From Pseudomonadota bacterium (GTDB taxonomy: Bacteria > Pseudomonadota > Gammaproteobacteria > Burkholderiales > Sulfuriferulaceae), in assembly GCA_021801025.1 (NCBI GenBank), contig JAJYYK010000017.1, forward strand, positions 1 through 34,853: a DNA stretch of 34,853 bases. The letters are read 5' to 3'. The notes under the pieces were generated by a model. That model had not been told where the DNA came from. It saw only the letters and a program-made list of their open reading frames with translations, and ran no database searches. Shown one piece after another: positions 1 through 7,690 of the stretch. Numbering within the stretch: position 1 is the stretch's first letter; the number at the start of each line of letters is the position of its first letter. Position numbers and translations under genes: made by a program.

Positions 1-75
1 ACTACTATTTACTATCCGCTCGTCAAGCAGCACCAATCCCTCTCAGGTTCAATACCACTCAACTTTCCGTAGCAA

Positions 76-112
76 ATACCCACTCTTATCAGTCGTCGAA
101 TTTTTAAAGATC
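76..112 (-). promoter_or_regulatory. boxA-like rRNA operon leader segment
   Basis: Read on the minus strand just after the tRNA, the sequence contains GATCTTTAAAAATTC (98-112), followed by GATAAGAGTGGGTATTTG. This resembles the boxA antitermination element and the GATAAGTGTGGG-type segment that precede rRNA genes in Beta- and Gammaproteobacteria. The 16S or 23S gene itself would lie beyond the left edge and is not seen. The placement suggests that a transcript starting upstream of the tRNA continues into an rRNA operon. The match is by recollection of typical leaders, so confidence is moderate. Confidence 0.4.
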
Positions 113-116
113 AATT

Positions 117-193
117 TGGTTGCGGGGACAGGATTTGAACCTGTGACCTTCGGGTTATGAGCCCGACGAGCTGCCAGACTGCTCCACCCCGCG
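117..193 (-). tRNA. Initiator tRNA-fMet (anticodon CAU)
   Basis: The minus strand folds as a full cloverleaf of 77 nt including an encoded CCA end (117-119 on the plus strand read TGG). The acceptor 5' strand CGCGGGG pairs with CCCCGC while C1 faces A72 unpaired, and the anticodon stem carries three consecutive G-C pairs (GGG/CCC) around loop CUCAUAA. The C1-A72 mismatch and the three G-C pairs are the two hallmarks of bacterial initiator tRNA, so this is fMet and not elongator Met or Ile2. The T arm (ACAGG-UUCAAAU-CCUGU) is perfect. Confidence 0.97.
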
Positions 194-249
194 TCCGATT
201 ATTACATCGCGCCGCACTGAAATATTACTGTGCGTCGTCGAGAGGTGAG

Positions 250-279
250 ACTATAGCAAACTCATGACTTGTCCGTCAA
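250..279 (-). promoter_or_regulatory. Strong sigma-70 promoter for the tRNA-fMet transcript
   Basis: On the minus strand TTGACG (plus 274-279) is separated by 18 bp from TATAGT (plus 250-255). Each box matches the consensus at five of six positions. Transcription would start near 243, giving a leader of about 50 nt before the mature tRNA. It is the only obvious promoter between the ferritin-like gene and the tRNA. If the boxA-like segment downstream is real, the same promoter may feed an rRNA operon. Confidence 0.65.
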
Positions 280-336
280 GCTTTAACTGAATTTAATTTG
301 GCTTGTTCTTGCAGAAGAGGGTTATTTCTGACTGGT

Positions 337-1179
337 TTAGCCTGCTGCTTCTACTTCCTGATTCAGCACTTTGCGATACAGGTTTAATTCTTTAGTATTG
401 GTCACCGGCACACCAAATAAATTGGATAACTTGGTCAGGATGGTGGTAATTACTTTGGTTTCCCAAGTTTTATCAAAACGGATTTGGGTATCCAGCCAGT
501 GTTCCAGCCATGACGGGTCTGGCAGCTGACTTTGCACCGTATCATTGGGAAATAAAGCCGCATTGACGTGCAGATTAGTCGGATGCAAAGCTCGACTGCT
601 GCGTGACGAGCTGGTCATCAGCACCCCTACCTTCGCAAACGATTTGCGTGCTTCTATACCCAATTGCTCAATAGCGCGCTGCATGTACCGAAAATACACA
701 CCGCCATGACGCGCTTCATCGCCAGACAGCAGTCCGTAAATGTGTTTGATCACCGGCTCGGTGTGCCACTGTCCGGCACAGCGATACCATTGTGTTAAAC
801 GCATTTCTCCGCAAAAATGCAGCATCAATGTGTCCATGGGCGGCGCGGGATCGAATTCGAATCGCACCGCGTGCAACTCGGCTTCAGTGGGTACCAGGTC
901 CGGACGAAACCGGCGCAAATACTCGATCAGGACTAGCGCATGCTTTTGTTCTTCGTAGAACCATATTGACATAAAAGCCGAAAAATCACTGTCATGGCGA
1001 AAATCCCGCAAAAACATTTCTGTCGCTGGCAATGCAGACCATTCCGTAATGGCGTTCATCTTGATCGTCAGCGCCTGCTCATCAGTTAACAGCTCAGGCT
1101 TAAATTCGTTCCAAGGCACATCTTTCGCCATGTCCCAACGCACGCGCTCCAAACTCGCATAAGCTTCAGGATAAATCAT
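337..1179 (-). CDS. Ferritin-like di-iron protein, acyl-ACP-desaturase-like
   Basis: A 280-residue soluble protein with no signal peptide or membrane segment. Two E-x-x-H motifs are visible, EEQKH (76-80) and DEARH (154-158). With additional glutamates at E46 or E54 and at E125, they give the carboxylate/histidine set of a four-helix ferritin-like di-iron centre. The spacing and the EEQKH...DEARH pair recall the EENRH...DEKRH motifs of soluble acyl-ACP desaturases, but overall similarity looks remote, so the substrate is not predicted. The start ATG (1177-1179) is preceded by a G-rich region (GGGGGTGGC) that could serve as ribosome binding site. The gene stands alone; its 3' end faces the tRNA-fMet gene. 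An oxygenase or rubrerythrin-like role is an equally open alternative. Confidence 0.75.
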   Translation of the reverse strand: MIYPEAYASLERVRWDMAKDVPWNEFKPELLTDEQALTIKMNAITEWSALPATEMFLRDFRHDSDFSAFMSIWFYEEQKHALVLIEYLRRFRPDLVPTEAELHAVRFEFDPAPPMDTLMLHFCGEMRLTQWYRCAGQWHTEPVIKHIYGLLSGDEARHGGVYFRYMQRAIEQLGIEARKSFAKVGVLMTSSSRSSRALHPTNLHVNAALFPNDTVQSQLPDPSWLEHWLDTQIRFDKTWETKVITTILTKLSNLFGVPVTNTKELNLYRKVLNQEVEAAG

Positions 1180-1437
1180 ACAGCCACCCCCACCCTATCC
1201 ATTACATAAATATAACGGCTATCATAACCGAGATTTTATTTTGCCACATGACAAATTGATGACTTTAAAAACCTGGTTTTATGAAAATTCAGATGCCATT
1301 CACACAAATAAACCAGAACCATCCATCAGGCTGCGAGATGATGACGAAACAATTTGCCAGACGGTTTTTTGAATTGAACGCACTTTATTTATAAGCGTTA
1401 CTTTGGGCTGTTTGTTTATGTATGCGAAATACGAGGT

Positions 1438-1464
1438 AAAAAAAAGCCCGGGCCAAGCCCGGGC
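1438..1464 (-). terminator. Intrinsic terminator of the sRNA
   Basis: On the minus strand GCCCGGG (plus 1458-1464) pairs perfectly with CCCGGGC (plus 1446-1452) across a five-base loop. Eight consecutive U residues follow (plus 1438-1445 are all A). This is a textbook intrinsic terminator and fixes both the strand and the 3' end of the small RNA. Confidence 0.85.
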
Positions 1465-1537
1465 AAAATCCTCTGTATGAAGGAGGATGGAGGAGACAAC
1501 ACCATGAACCCCTCAAAAAGGGGTCAAAATCAGCGTT
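1438..1537 (-). ncRNA. Anti-Shine-Dalgarno small RNA (betaproteobacterial toxic sRNA-like)
   Basis: The minus strand encodes a compact RNA of about 100 nt. It has a 5' hairpin (ACCCC/GGGGU, plus 1508-1524), an open stretch containing CUCCUCCAUCCUCC (plus 1482-1495), a small hairpin AUCCUC/GAGGAU whose 5' arm includes the second CCUCC, and a near-perfect terminator. CCUCC is the anti-Shine-Dalgarno sequence of 16S rRNA and is complementary to GGAGG in mRNA leaders. I recall an Rfam family named Betaproteobacteria toxic small RNA with this description; membership here is inferred from structure and motif, not from a search. A consensus -35 box lies 17 bp from a plausible -10 box upstream. Confidence 0.6.
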
Positions 1538-1543
1538 ATTAGT

Positions 1544-1572
1544 ATTTTCTAATATATTAACATTCTTGTCAA
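1544..1572 (-). promoter_or_regulatory. Sigma-70 promoter of the sRNA
   Basis: On the minus strand a perfect -35 box TTGACA (plus 1567-1572) is followed after 17 bp by GAAAAT (plus 1544-1549), which matches the -10 consensus at four of six positions. The start point would fall near 1537, just before the first hairpin of the small RNA, so promoter, RNA structure and terminator agree with each other. Confidence 0.55.
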
Positions 1573-2106
1573 CAGGTTTTTAAAACTTACCAGCGCACAC
1601 AATACCTTTCCAATTCTATTGACCCATCATTAAATCAGGAACCCTTGGTCAAAACCTCAACAACACCGACACAATAAATAAAAATAATCATATTGTTAAA
1701 AAATATATAAACAAATAATATCGTAACAAAATACGCCCGCTTACAAAACACGAACACTTGTCAACAACCACAGATCCGAAAGAAGCGTTACAAGCTTTAC
1801 AATGGCCGGGAACCTCATGGACAACAAAATTGTCTCCCAGTTCTATGGGTCACGCGTTAATTCAAACAACATTCAAAATAAATCAGCTGTCACGCACACT
1901 TACCCTCATCACTTTTATTAACCAGTTTAAAATCTGCACCCTGTCGCCACATAAACTTACAGCATAATTACTTTGTTTCATGAAGGATTTTTACGGAAAC
2001 ATGATATATTTATTCATACAAACGATCAGGAATACGTGTTGATTTGTACAACACCCGGATTAACTCAATCACTATTTTGTCAAGACAACGAAATTAAGGA
2101 ATAAAA
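1573..2106. other. AT-rich intergenic stretch without a recognisable gene
   Basis: No convincing coding region is seen. The plus strand contains TTGTTA (1693-1698) separated by 17 bp from TAATAT (1716-1721) in a very AT-rich block. This could be a promoter for the glycine-zipper gene at 2107 with a leader of about 380 nt. An open frame at 1758-1967 starts with TTG, has no ribosome binding site and encodes an unremarkable peptide, so it is not called. Confidence 0.4.
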
Positions 2107-2655
2107 ATGCGACGCGTTCAATTCGGTTATGCAATTGCCGCACTACTCTTGACAACCAACTTAACCTACGCTGATGGCAATTCTTCTTTTACTGCCCGCG
2201 CGGAAGTAATGTCTGCCATACCGATATTCCAGCAGATTAACCAACCACGTCAGGAGTGTTGGAGCGACGCGCAAGAAGGCGCCAATTCGGTGAGCAGTGA
2301 ACACAGCTATACGGGTGCAATCCTGGGTGGTTTAGCGGGTGGTCTGCTCGGGAATACCGTTGGGGGTGGGAACGGGAAAATTGCTGCGACAGCTGTCGGC
2401 GCCGCCACAGGTGCAATGGCCGGCAATTATCTGGGCAATCAAAGCACTCAACAACAACCCCAACAACATTGCGAAACTCGCGATCACTACCAACAGGTGC
2501 TGACTGGATACACGGTCACTTTTCGGTACAATGGCAAAACCATGAGCACCATCATGCAGCAAAAACCTGGTCATTTTATCGCCGTCAATGTCAACGTGGT
2601 GCCAGCCCCAGTACAATCCGCGCCCAGCAATATTTACCCGCAAAATGGCAATTAA
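2107..2655 (+). CDS. Glycine-zipper 2TM envelope protein
   Basis: A 182-residue exported protein. Residues 1-22 form a signal peptide (MRRVQF, hydrophobic AIAALLLTTNL, cleavage after TYA). Residues about 69-110 are a glycine-zipper region made of two small-residue helices (GAILGGLAGGLLGNTVGG and AATAVGAATGAMAGNYLG). This matches the 17 kDa surface antigen / glycine-zipper 2TM family found in the outer envelope of proteobacteria. The C-terminal part (CETRDHYQQVLTGYTVTFRYNGK...) is the conserved beta-rich module that often follows the zipper. There is no lipobox cysteine at the cleavage site. AAGGA lies at a suitable distance before the ATG. The precise role is unknown; members are linked to envelope integrity. 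Confidence 0.8.
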   Translation: MRRVQFGYAIAALLLTTNLTYADGNSSFTARAEVMSAIPIFQQINQPRQECWSDAQEGANSVSSEHSYTGAILGGLAGGLLGNTVGGGNGKIAATAVGAATGAMAGNYLGNQSTQQQPQQHCETRDHYQQVLTGYTVTFRYNGKTMSTIMQQKPGHFIAVNVNVVPAPVQSAPSNIYPQNGN

Positions 2656-2687
2656 TTCAATTCACCGGCTTCTCATCAAGAGAAAAG

Positions 2688-3686
2688 TTAGTGATGCTGC
2701 TCCGCCCTGGGTTCTCGACTAAGCAAGGATTCGACCGCTGCGCGCGGTGCCAGATTTTGGTGCAGCACTTGATTCACTGCTTGTGCGATAGGCATATCAA
2801 CACCTAATCCAGCCGCCAGTTTTACCACTTCGCGCGCGCTGCTGACCCCTTCGGCGACATGACCCAAATCACACAAAATATCATCCAGGGCTTCTCCGCG
2901 CGCCAATCTTAATCCCACTTGCCGGTTACGCGATTGATCGCTGGTAGCGGTAAGAATGAGATCTCCCATGCCAGTCAAACCCATGAAAGTTTCTGCCCGG
3001 CCACCCAAAGCCTGTCCCAGACGGCTCATTTCTGCCAACCCACGAGAAATGAGTGCCGCACGCGCGTTGTGCCCCAAGCCCAAGCCATCAGATATGCCTG
3101 CGGCGATGGCCATCACATTTTTTAACGCGCCGCCGACTTCTACACCAATACAATCACTACTGGTATAAACGCGCAAACTCTGGTGATGCAAAGCGCCCGC
3201 CATGTCGAGAGCGCGCTCGTGTTCACTGGCTAAAGTCAATGCCGTTGGCAATCCCCGTGCCACTTCACTGGCGAAACTTGGGCCCGATAATACGCCGCAC
3301 GGCACATCTTCACGCAAAACCTCCCGTGCAATTTGATGCGGCAAACGCATACTACCCGACTCAAAACCTTTACACACCCAAAGCACCGTCGCATCGCCAA
3401 TTTTTTCTGTAATGGCCTCAAGCAATTGACGAAAAGCGCCCGTCGGTGCGGCCAGCAAGATCAAATCGGCACCATTTACCGCCGCATCAAGATCTGCAGT
3501 CAAATGCAAGTCCCTGGGCAATTCAATGTCCGGAAGATAACGTGCATTGACATGACTGGTGCGCATCTGGGCGATTTGCGCTGGATCTCGCGACCATAAA
3601 CACACATCGTGGTGGCCGGAAAACTGTATTGCCAGCGCAGTACCCCAAGCACCAGCGCCCAAAACACCAAGCTTTAAGCGCCCCAC
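2688..3686 (-). CDS. gpsA: Glycerol-3-phosphate dehydrogenase [NAD(P)+]
   Basis: This cytoplasmic enzyme reduces dihydroxyacetone phosphate to sn-glycerol 3-phosphate for phospholipid synthesis. The N-terminal Rossmann motif LGVLGAGAWGTALA is clear. The GpsA landmarks VLSGPSFASEVARGLPTA and the catalytic-lysine region EVGGALKNVMAIAAGISDGLGLGHNARAAL follow in the right order, with GLTGMGDLILTATS near the middle of the C-terminal domain. I chose the GTG at 3684-3686, which gives a start at VGRLKLGVLGAGAWG and a length of 332 residues, usual for GpsA. Extending to the TTG at 3743 would add 19 unrelated residues inside the upstream gene. The chosen start still overlaps the end of that gene (3674-3686), suggesting translational coupling. 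Last gene of the secB operon. Confidence 0.93.
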   Translation of the reverse strand: MGRLKLGVLGAGAWGTALAIQFSGHHDVCLWSRDPAQIAQMRTSHVNARYLPDIELPRDLHLTADLDAAVNGADLILLAAPTGAFRQLLEAITEKIGDATVLWVCKGFESGSMRLPHQIAREVLREDVPCGVLSGPSFASEVARGLPTALTLASEHERALDMAGALHHQSLRVYTSSDCIGVEVGGALKNVMAIAAGISDGLGLGHNARAALISRGLAEMSRLGQALGGRAETFMGLTGMGDLILTATSDQSRNRQVGLRLARGEALDDILCDLGHVAEGVSSAREVVKLAAGLGVDMPIAQAVNQVLHQNLAPRAAVESLLSREPRAEQHH

Positions 3687-4108
3687 AGCTGATCCAGACT
3701 CACATAGGCTGTGGACTGGTTGGGCAAGGTCACTTTTGCCCAACGACCATCGACATTACCTAACCACGGCAACATCACGCCGGCGGCGACATGGGCACAA
3801 ACCGGTGCACTCGCACTTGCACCTGTATGGGCATCACCACTCACACGCATCACCACTGTGTGCGCATCGCCCACGTTATCTTTTTGTACCCACGCCATCA
3901 ACCCTGATTCGTCCCTTACTTTCACCCATTTTTCCTGACGACTAATGACCTCAAACGGGTAACCCCGATTGGTGACAAAAAGTGGTTTGGCTTGCGTTGA
4001 GGGCCCATCGTAAAGCACGGCGGTTGCCGTTTTAACCGAGAGAAAATCCAGCGCCCATGCAGGCACAGTGAACATCATCAGCGATAACACCGTAGCCAGG
4101 AATCTCAT
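3674..4108 (-). CDS. Exported SH3-domain protein
   Basis: A 144-residue protein starting at ATG 4106-4108 with a signal peptide (MRFLATVLSLMMFTVPAWA). A TTG two codons further upstream is possible, but AGGCGA is better placed for the ATG. The mature part has two bacterial SH3-like beta-barrel repeats. The first is FLSVKTATAVLYDGPSTQAKPLFVTNRGYPFEV...WVKVRDESGLMAWV; the second is weaker, ending in GRWAKVTLPNQSTAYVSLDQLW. Such domains usually bind peptidoglycan or other cell-wall ligands in the periplasm. It sits between secB and gpsA, 12 bp after secB, and overlaps gpsA, so all three are one operon. The specific function is unknown. Confidence 0.85.
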   Translation of the reverse strand: MRFLATVLSLMMFTVPAWALDFLSVKTATAVLYDGPSTQAKPLFVTNRGYPFEVISRQEKWVKVRDESGLMAWVQKDNVGDAHTVVMRVSGDAHTGASASAPVCAHVAAGVMLPWLGNVDGRWAKVTLPNQSTAYVSLDQLWGA

Positions 4109-4120
4109 AAACAATCGCCT

Positions 4121-4570
4121 TTAATGACTGGTAGCACTGCCGCTTGCAGCCTGTTGCTGCAAATACAGCCCTTCAAAATTCACCGGATTTAACAACACGG
4201 GCGGGAATCCGGCCCGACTCACCACATCCGATACCGTTTCGCGTAGATAAGGGAACACGATATTGGGGCAGCCAATTCCCAACACCGCCTCAAGCTGGTC
4301 TTCAGGCACCTGTTCGATGCGAAAAATACCGGCCTGCGCCGCCTCAACCAAAAACATTACCGATTCACCGATTTTTGCCGTCACGGTCACTTTAATAATC
4401 GTCTCATACACACCTTCACTAACGGGGGAGCTCTGGGTGGTCAGTTGCACGCCAATTTCAGGTGCATTTCGCTCAAGAAAAATTTGCGGTGCATTAGGTA
4501 CTTCAACCGATAAATCTTTGACATATAATTTTTCAATTGCAAAAACTGCTTGTGCTGGCTTTTCACTCAT
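4121..4570 (-). CDS. secB: Protein-export chaperone SecB
   Basis: A 149-residue cytosolic tetrameric chaperone that keeps preproteins unfolded and hands them to SecA. The sequence carries the SecB core: FAIEKLYVKDLSVEVPNAP, a beta-rich middle (YETIIKVTVTAKIGESVMFLVEAAQAGIF) and the SecA-contacting stretch CPNIVFPYLRETVSDVVSRAGFPPVLLNPVNF. The start was set at ATG 4568-4570 (MSEKPAQAVFAIEKLY). An upstream in-frame extension of 28 residues is not SecB-like and is discarded. The gene heads an operon with the SH3-protein and gpsA; secB-gpsA linkage is common in proteobacteria. Confidence 0.96.
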   Translation of the reverse strand: MSEKPAQAVFAIEKLYVKDLSVEVPNAPQIFLERNAPEIGVQLTTQSSPVSEGVYETIIKVTVTAKIGESVMFLVEAAQAGIFRIEQVPEDQLEAVLGIGCPNIVFPYLRETVSDVVSRAGFPPVLLNPVNFEGLYLQQQAASGSATSH

Positions 4571-4605
4571 GACTACCCCAAACTGGATCGATAAAATCAG
4601 TATTC

Positions 4606-4634
4606 TAACCCAATTCAACACCCTATTTGGGTTA
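4606..4634. repeat. Inverted repeat in the secB / glycosyltransferase divergent promoter region
   Basis: TAACCCAA (4606-4613) and TTGGGTTA (4627-4634) form an 8-bp perfect inverted repeat with a 13-bp centre, located in the 73-bp gap between the divergent starts of secB and the GT39 gene. It could be an operator or a short hairpin; no regulator is implied by the sequence alone. Confidence 0.4.
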
Positions 4635-4643
4635 AAATAAGCC

Positions 4644-6134
4644 ATGACAGCCAAAACACTCTACTTCCACATATTGTGGGTTACTTTTTTACTCAAGCTG
4701 ACCCTGGCCGCCGTTTTGCCCATGTCGGGTGATGAAGCGTATTTCATCCTGTGGGCTCAACATTTGGATTACGGGTACTACGATCATCCGCCGATGGTGG
4801 GCTGGATACTGTATTTATTGCAAAATTTAGGCCATGCGGCGTGGTTCATCAGACTTCCCGCCGTGCTATTTTCTTCATGGATAGGCATACTCATTTATCG
4901 TCTGCTTGCGCCAAGCGGTGAAAACCGCGCAGCCTTCACTGCAAGCTTATTTTTGGTCTGGCCGATTACACTCATCAACGTACTCATCACGACCGACACC
5001 CCACTGATTTTATTTGTATTTTTATCCGTGTACGCACTGGTAAAAGCTGTTCGCAGCAACCAGCAAAGGAATTTCGTGTGGTCCGGCCTGTGGCTCGGCT
5101 GCGCTTTTCTCTCCAAATATTTTGCCGTCTTGCTGGGTCTGGCCTATTTCGCCTGGTTTGTGTTTACCCAGGCAGGTCGCGCACGCTGGCGCAGCGGACT
5201 ATTATTGGTGATGACTGCGCTGCCTGCAGTGGCTCTCAACGTGTACTGGAACTATACACACTGCTGGGACAATATCCTGTTCAATTTGTACAACCGCAAT
5301 GTGGGTGCCGGGCTGTCCTGGCACGACCTCAGTTTATATCTCATCACTACTCTCTATCTGACAACACCTCCGGCATTGTGGGCATGGTGGCAGTCACGCC
5401 ACGAACCGGTTCAAGACAAACTCGCCATGCAGATTTATGGGTATGTTTTTGCGATACCCGTGTTTATTTTCTTTGTCCTGTCCTGGGGTAAAACCATAGG
5501 CCTGCATTGGGTGCTCGCATTTTACCCTTTTTACTTTCTGCTGTTAGGCAGTAAACTTCCCGAACAAAATCTGCTTCGGCTGTTCCGTTTCATGCGCGGA
5601 TTTGCATTTGTGCACGGGATACTGCTGGTAACTATTCTGTTGGCGCCAGCTGCCTGGTGGCAACATACCCGTTTCTATAGCGGCTATGTCTTGCTCACGC
5701 AACCGGCCAAGGTACTGAGCCAACTTAAGCCCTATACCCATGGCATGCTGCTCGCCACCAATGATTACTCCACTTCTGCCATCATGTCTTACCATTCGGG
5801 ACATGAATATTTCGTCTATGGTCCAGGGTCACAGCATGCACGGCAAGACGACATGAACACAGATTACCGCCAACTTGATGGGCACAACATCTTGATTTTC
5901 GACAAATCGCCCACAGACATTCAACAGTACGCACCTTATTTTTCCCGCGTGGTGCAAGAAACAATACTGGTCGATGGGGCCAAGTTTTACCTTGCCTCGG
6001 GTTATGATTTTCATTATGCCGCCTACCGGACAGGCGTGCTGGCGCGTATTCGCCAAAAATACTATCGCATCCCGGCATACCTGCCCCATGCACCTTGTTA
6101 CTTTTGCACCAAATATTTTTCTGAAGGAACCTGA
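4644..6134 (+). CDS. Glycosyltransferase family 39 (ArnT/PMT-like) membrane protein
   Basis: A 496-residue polytopic membrane protein with about ten or more hydrophobic segments in the first 360 residues and a soluble C-terminal part. The first periplasmic loop has SGDEAYFILWAQHLDYGYYDHPPMVGW. This is the acidic DE motif plus the HPP segment of ArnT-like and PMT_2 enzymes that transfer a sugar from a polyprenyl-phosphate donor to lipid A, protein or other acceptors on the periplasmic side. TTDTPLILF and LSKYFAVLLG are also family-like. The acceptor cannot be deduced; no arn genes are nearby. It is transcribed divergently from secB and starts 73 bp from it. No clear ribosome binding site precedes the ATG. 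Confidence 0.85.
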   Translation: MTAKTLYFHILWVTFLLKLTLAAVLPMSGDEAYFILWAQHLDYGYYDHPPMVGWILYLLQNLGHAAWFIRLPAVLFSSWIGILIYRLLAPSGENRAAFTASLFLVWPITLINVLITTDTPLILFVFLSVYALVKAVRSNQQRNFVWSGLWLGCAFLSKYFAVLLGLAYFAWFVFTQAGRARWRSGLLLVMTALPAVALNVYWNYTHCWDNILFNLYNRNVGAGLSWHDLSLYLITTLYLTTPPALWAWWQSRHEPVQDKLAMQIYGYVFAIPVFIFFVLSWGKTIGLHWVLAFYPFYFLLLGSKLPEQNLLRLFRFMRGFAFVHGILLVTILLAPAAWWQHTRFYSGYVLLTQPAKVLSQLKPYTHGMLLATNDYSTSAIMSYHSGHEYFVYGPGSQHARQDDMNTDYRQLDGHNILIFDKSPTDIQQYAPYFSRVVQETILVDGAKFYLASGYDFHYAAYRTGVLARIRQKYYRIPAYLPHAPCYFCTKYFSEGT

Positions 6135-6205
6135 CGTGCATGGCGACGTTGCCGCTCCAGATGATGAAACAGCACTTCGCCATGCCCGTTTCCCCTCACT
6201 CCTTG

Positions 6206-6227
6206 CTCTCTCCCCCAAGGGAGAGAG
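6206..6227. repeat. Small palindrome, REP-like or terminator stem
   Basis: CTCTCTCCC (6206-6214) pairs perfectly with GGGAGAGAG (6219-6227) across a CCAA loop, in the 275-bp gap after the GT39 gene. There is no T-run after it, so an intrinsic terminator is unlikely. Similar pyrimidine-arm palindromes are often dispersed repeats in beta- and gammaproteobacterial genomes, but a second copy is not visible in this window. The rest of the gap shows no gene. Confidence 0.4.
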
Positions 6228-6409
6228 GGATGAAGTCTCGCTGCACGAGTTTCACGCCAACTTGAACCCAGGTTTAAAAATCACCGAACGATACAATGCA
6301 TGTTTTCAAAACTTCCATCGTGGATATAGTGAAACCATGACCATATACCTGGCTTTGTGTGCGTTTATCTTAACCCCAGCGGTCGACTGCCGTTTCAGGA
6401 TGATGACAC

Positions 6410-7603
6410 ATGAACAATCATACTAAATCTACCCACTGGCTCAGCCTGTTTTTAATCTTTCTCCGGCTGGGCCTCACTGCTTTTGGCGGCCCCATTGCCC
6501 ACCTGGCCTATTTCAGGCAAGAGTTTGTCGCACGCCGCCAATGGTTGAGTGAACACGCTTACGCGGAATTGGTGGCCTTTTGTCAATTCACACCTGGTCC
6601 GGCCAGCAGCAAAGTGGGCATGTTGCTGGGCCTGTCGCGCGGCGGTTTTGCGGGTGCGCTGGCGGCATGGCTGGGATTTACCCTGCCATCGGCTGTGGCA
6701 CTGGTGTGGTTCGGCCTGGAAATTCCGACCACCAAATTGGGCGGCAGTGGATGGCATGGCTTGCAAATCGTTGCGGTGGCAGTGGTTGCGCAAGCCCTGT
6801 GGAATATGGGGAAAACCTTAACTCCCGACAAGTCACGCGCCAGCATCGCCGTGCTGGCCTGTGCATGGGTCTCTGCCATACCCTCCACGACAGGGCAAAT
6901 CGGCGCGATTGCCTTGGGTGGCTTGGCAGGCGCCATCGGACTACGCGCTTATGGCACCTTGCCGTCCAGCGAAGATTTCCCTGTTCATTATCGAAAACAC
7001 TGGGGCATATTTTTATTAAGCCTGTTTGCGTTGTTATTGCTGGGGTTGCCAATACTGAATACAACCATGCACAATGACGGTATAGAGCTATTTGATCGTT
7101 TCTACCGCGTTGGGGCGCTGGTGTTCGGCGGTGGGCATGTTGTTTTACCCTTGTTGCAAGCGCAGGTTGTGCCCTCAGGCTGGGTGTCCAATAACCGTTT
7201 TCTTGCGGGGTATGGCGCGACCCAAGCCGTACCGGGCCCGCTGTTCACCTTTGCGGCGTATTTAGGCGCAGTATCCACGCACGCGCCCGGCGGCTGGATC
7301 GGCGCAATGATCGCGCTGGTGGCTATTTTTTTGCCTTCTTTTCTTTTGGTCACCGGTATTTTGCCGTTCTGGGCTCAACTGCGTCGCCACCCCCACATGC
7401 AAGGCGCGATGAAGGGAGTCAATGCCGCAGTAGTCGGCTTATTGTTGGCAGCGTTCTATCAACCGGTGTGGCACAGCGCGGTGTTAAATGCCAAAGATTT
7501 TAGCTGGGTACTTGGCGTTTTCGCGTTGCTGGCGCTCTGGAAAACGCCGCCGTGGCTTGCGGTGATACTGGCCGTACTGGTCAGCGCATTGGGGTGGATG
7601 TAA
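6410..7603 (+). CDS. chrA: Chromate transporter ChrA
   Basis: A 397-residue integral inner-membrane protein of the CHR family, which expels chromate (or related oxyanions) from the cytoplasm. Both halves of the duplicated CHR domain are present. The first half has LRLGLTAFGGPIAHLAYFRQEFV and AELVAFCQFTPGPASSKVG. The second half has VGALVFGGGHVVLPLL and GYGATQAVPGPLFTFAAYLG. The FGGP/FGGG and PGP motifs are the family signatures. Length is normal for the long, two-domain form. AGGA lies about ten bases before the ATG. No chrB regulator is adjacent; the next gene is a hydrolase 87 bp downstream. Confidence 0.93.
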   Translation: MNNHTKSTHWLSLFLIFLRLGLTAFGGPIAHLAYFRQEFVARRQWLSEHAYAELVAFCQFTPGPASSKVGMLLGLSRGGFAGALAAWLGFTLPSAVALVWFGLEIPTTKLGGSGWHGLQIVAVAVVAQALWNMGKTLTPDKSRASIAVLACAWVSAIPSTTGQIGAIALGGLAGAIGLRAYGTLPSSEDFPVHYRKHWGIFLLSLFALLLLGLPILNTTMHNDGIELFDRFYRVGALVFGGGHVVLPLLQAQVVPSGWVSNNRFLAGYGATQAVPGPLFTFAAYLGAVSTHAPGGWIGAMIALVAIFLPSFLLVTGILPFWAQLRRHPHMQGAMKGVNAAVVGLLLAAFYQPVWHSAVLNAKDFSWVLGVFALLALWKTPPWLAVILAVLVSALGWM

Positions 7604-7690
7604 ACGCGGTTTAGCAGGTTAAATTCTGTAATTTATCTTTTGCCCTGCTGGTTTGAGCTAATTGTTTCCCTTTACTTACAAGGAGTTGAA

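Noticed and set aside
1483-1542. Mini-gene on the plus strand (GGAGGATGGAGGAG followed by ATG and 12 codons)
   Set aside because: The strong Shine-Dalgarno look is the complement of the CCUCC motifs of the sRNA. Promoter and U-run terminator exist only for the minus strand.
1758-1967. Open frame of 69 codons on the plus strand
   Set aside because: TTG start without a ribosome binding site, no family resemblance, low-complexity composition in an AT-rich intergenic stretch.
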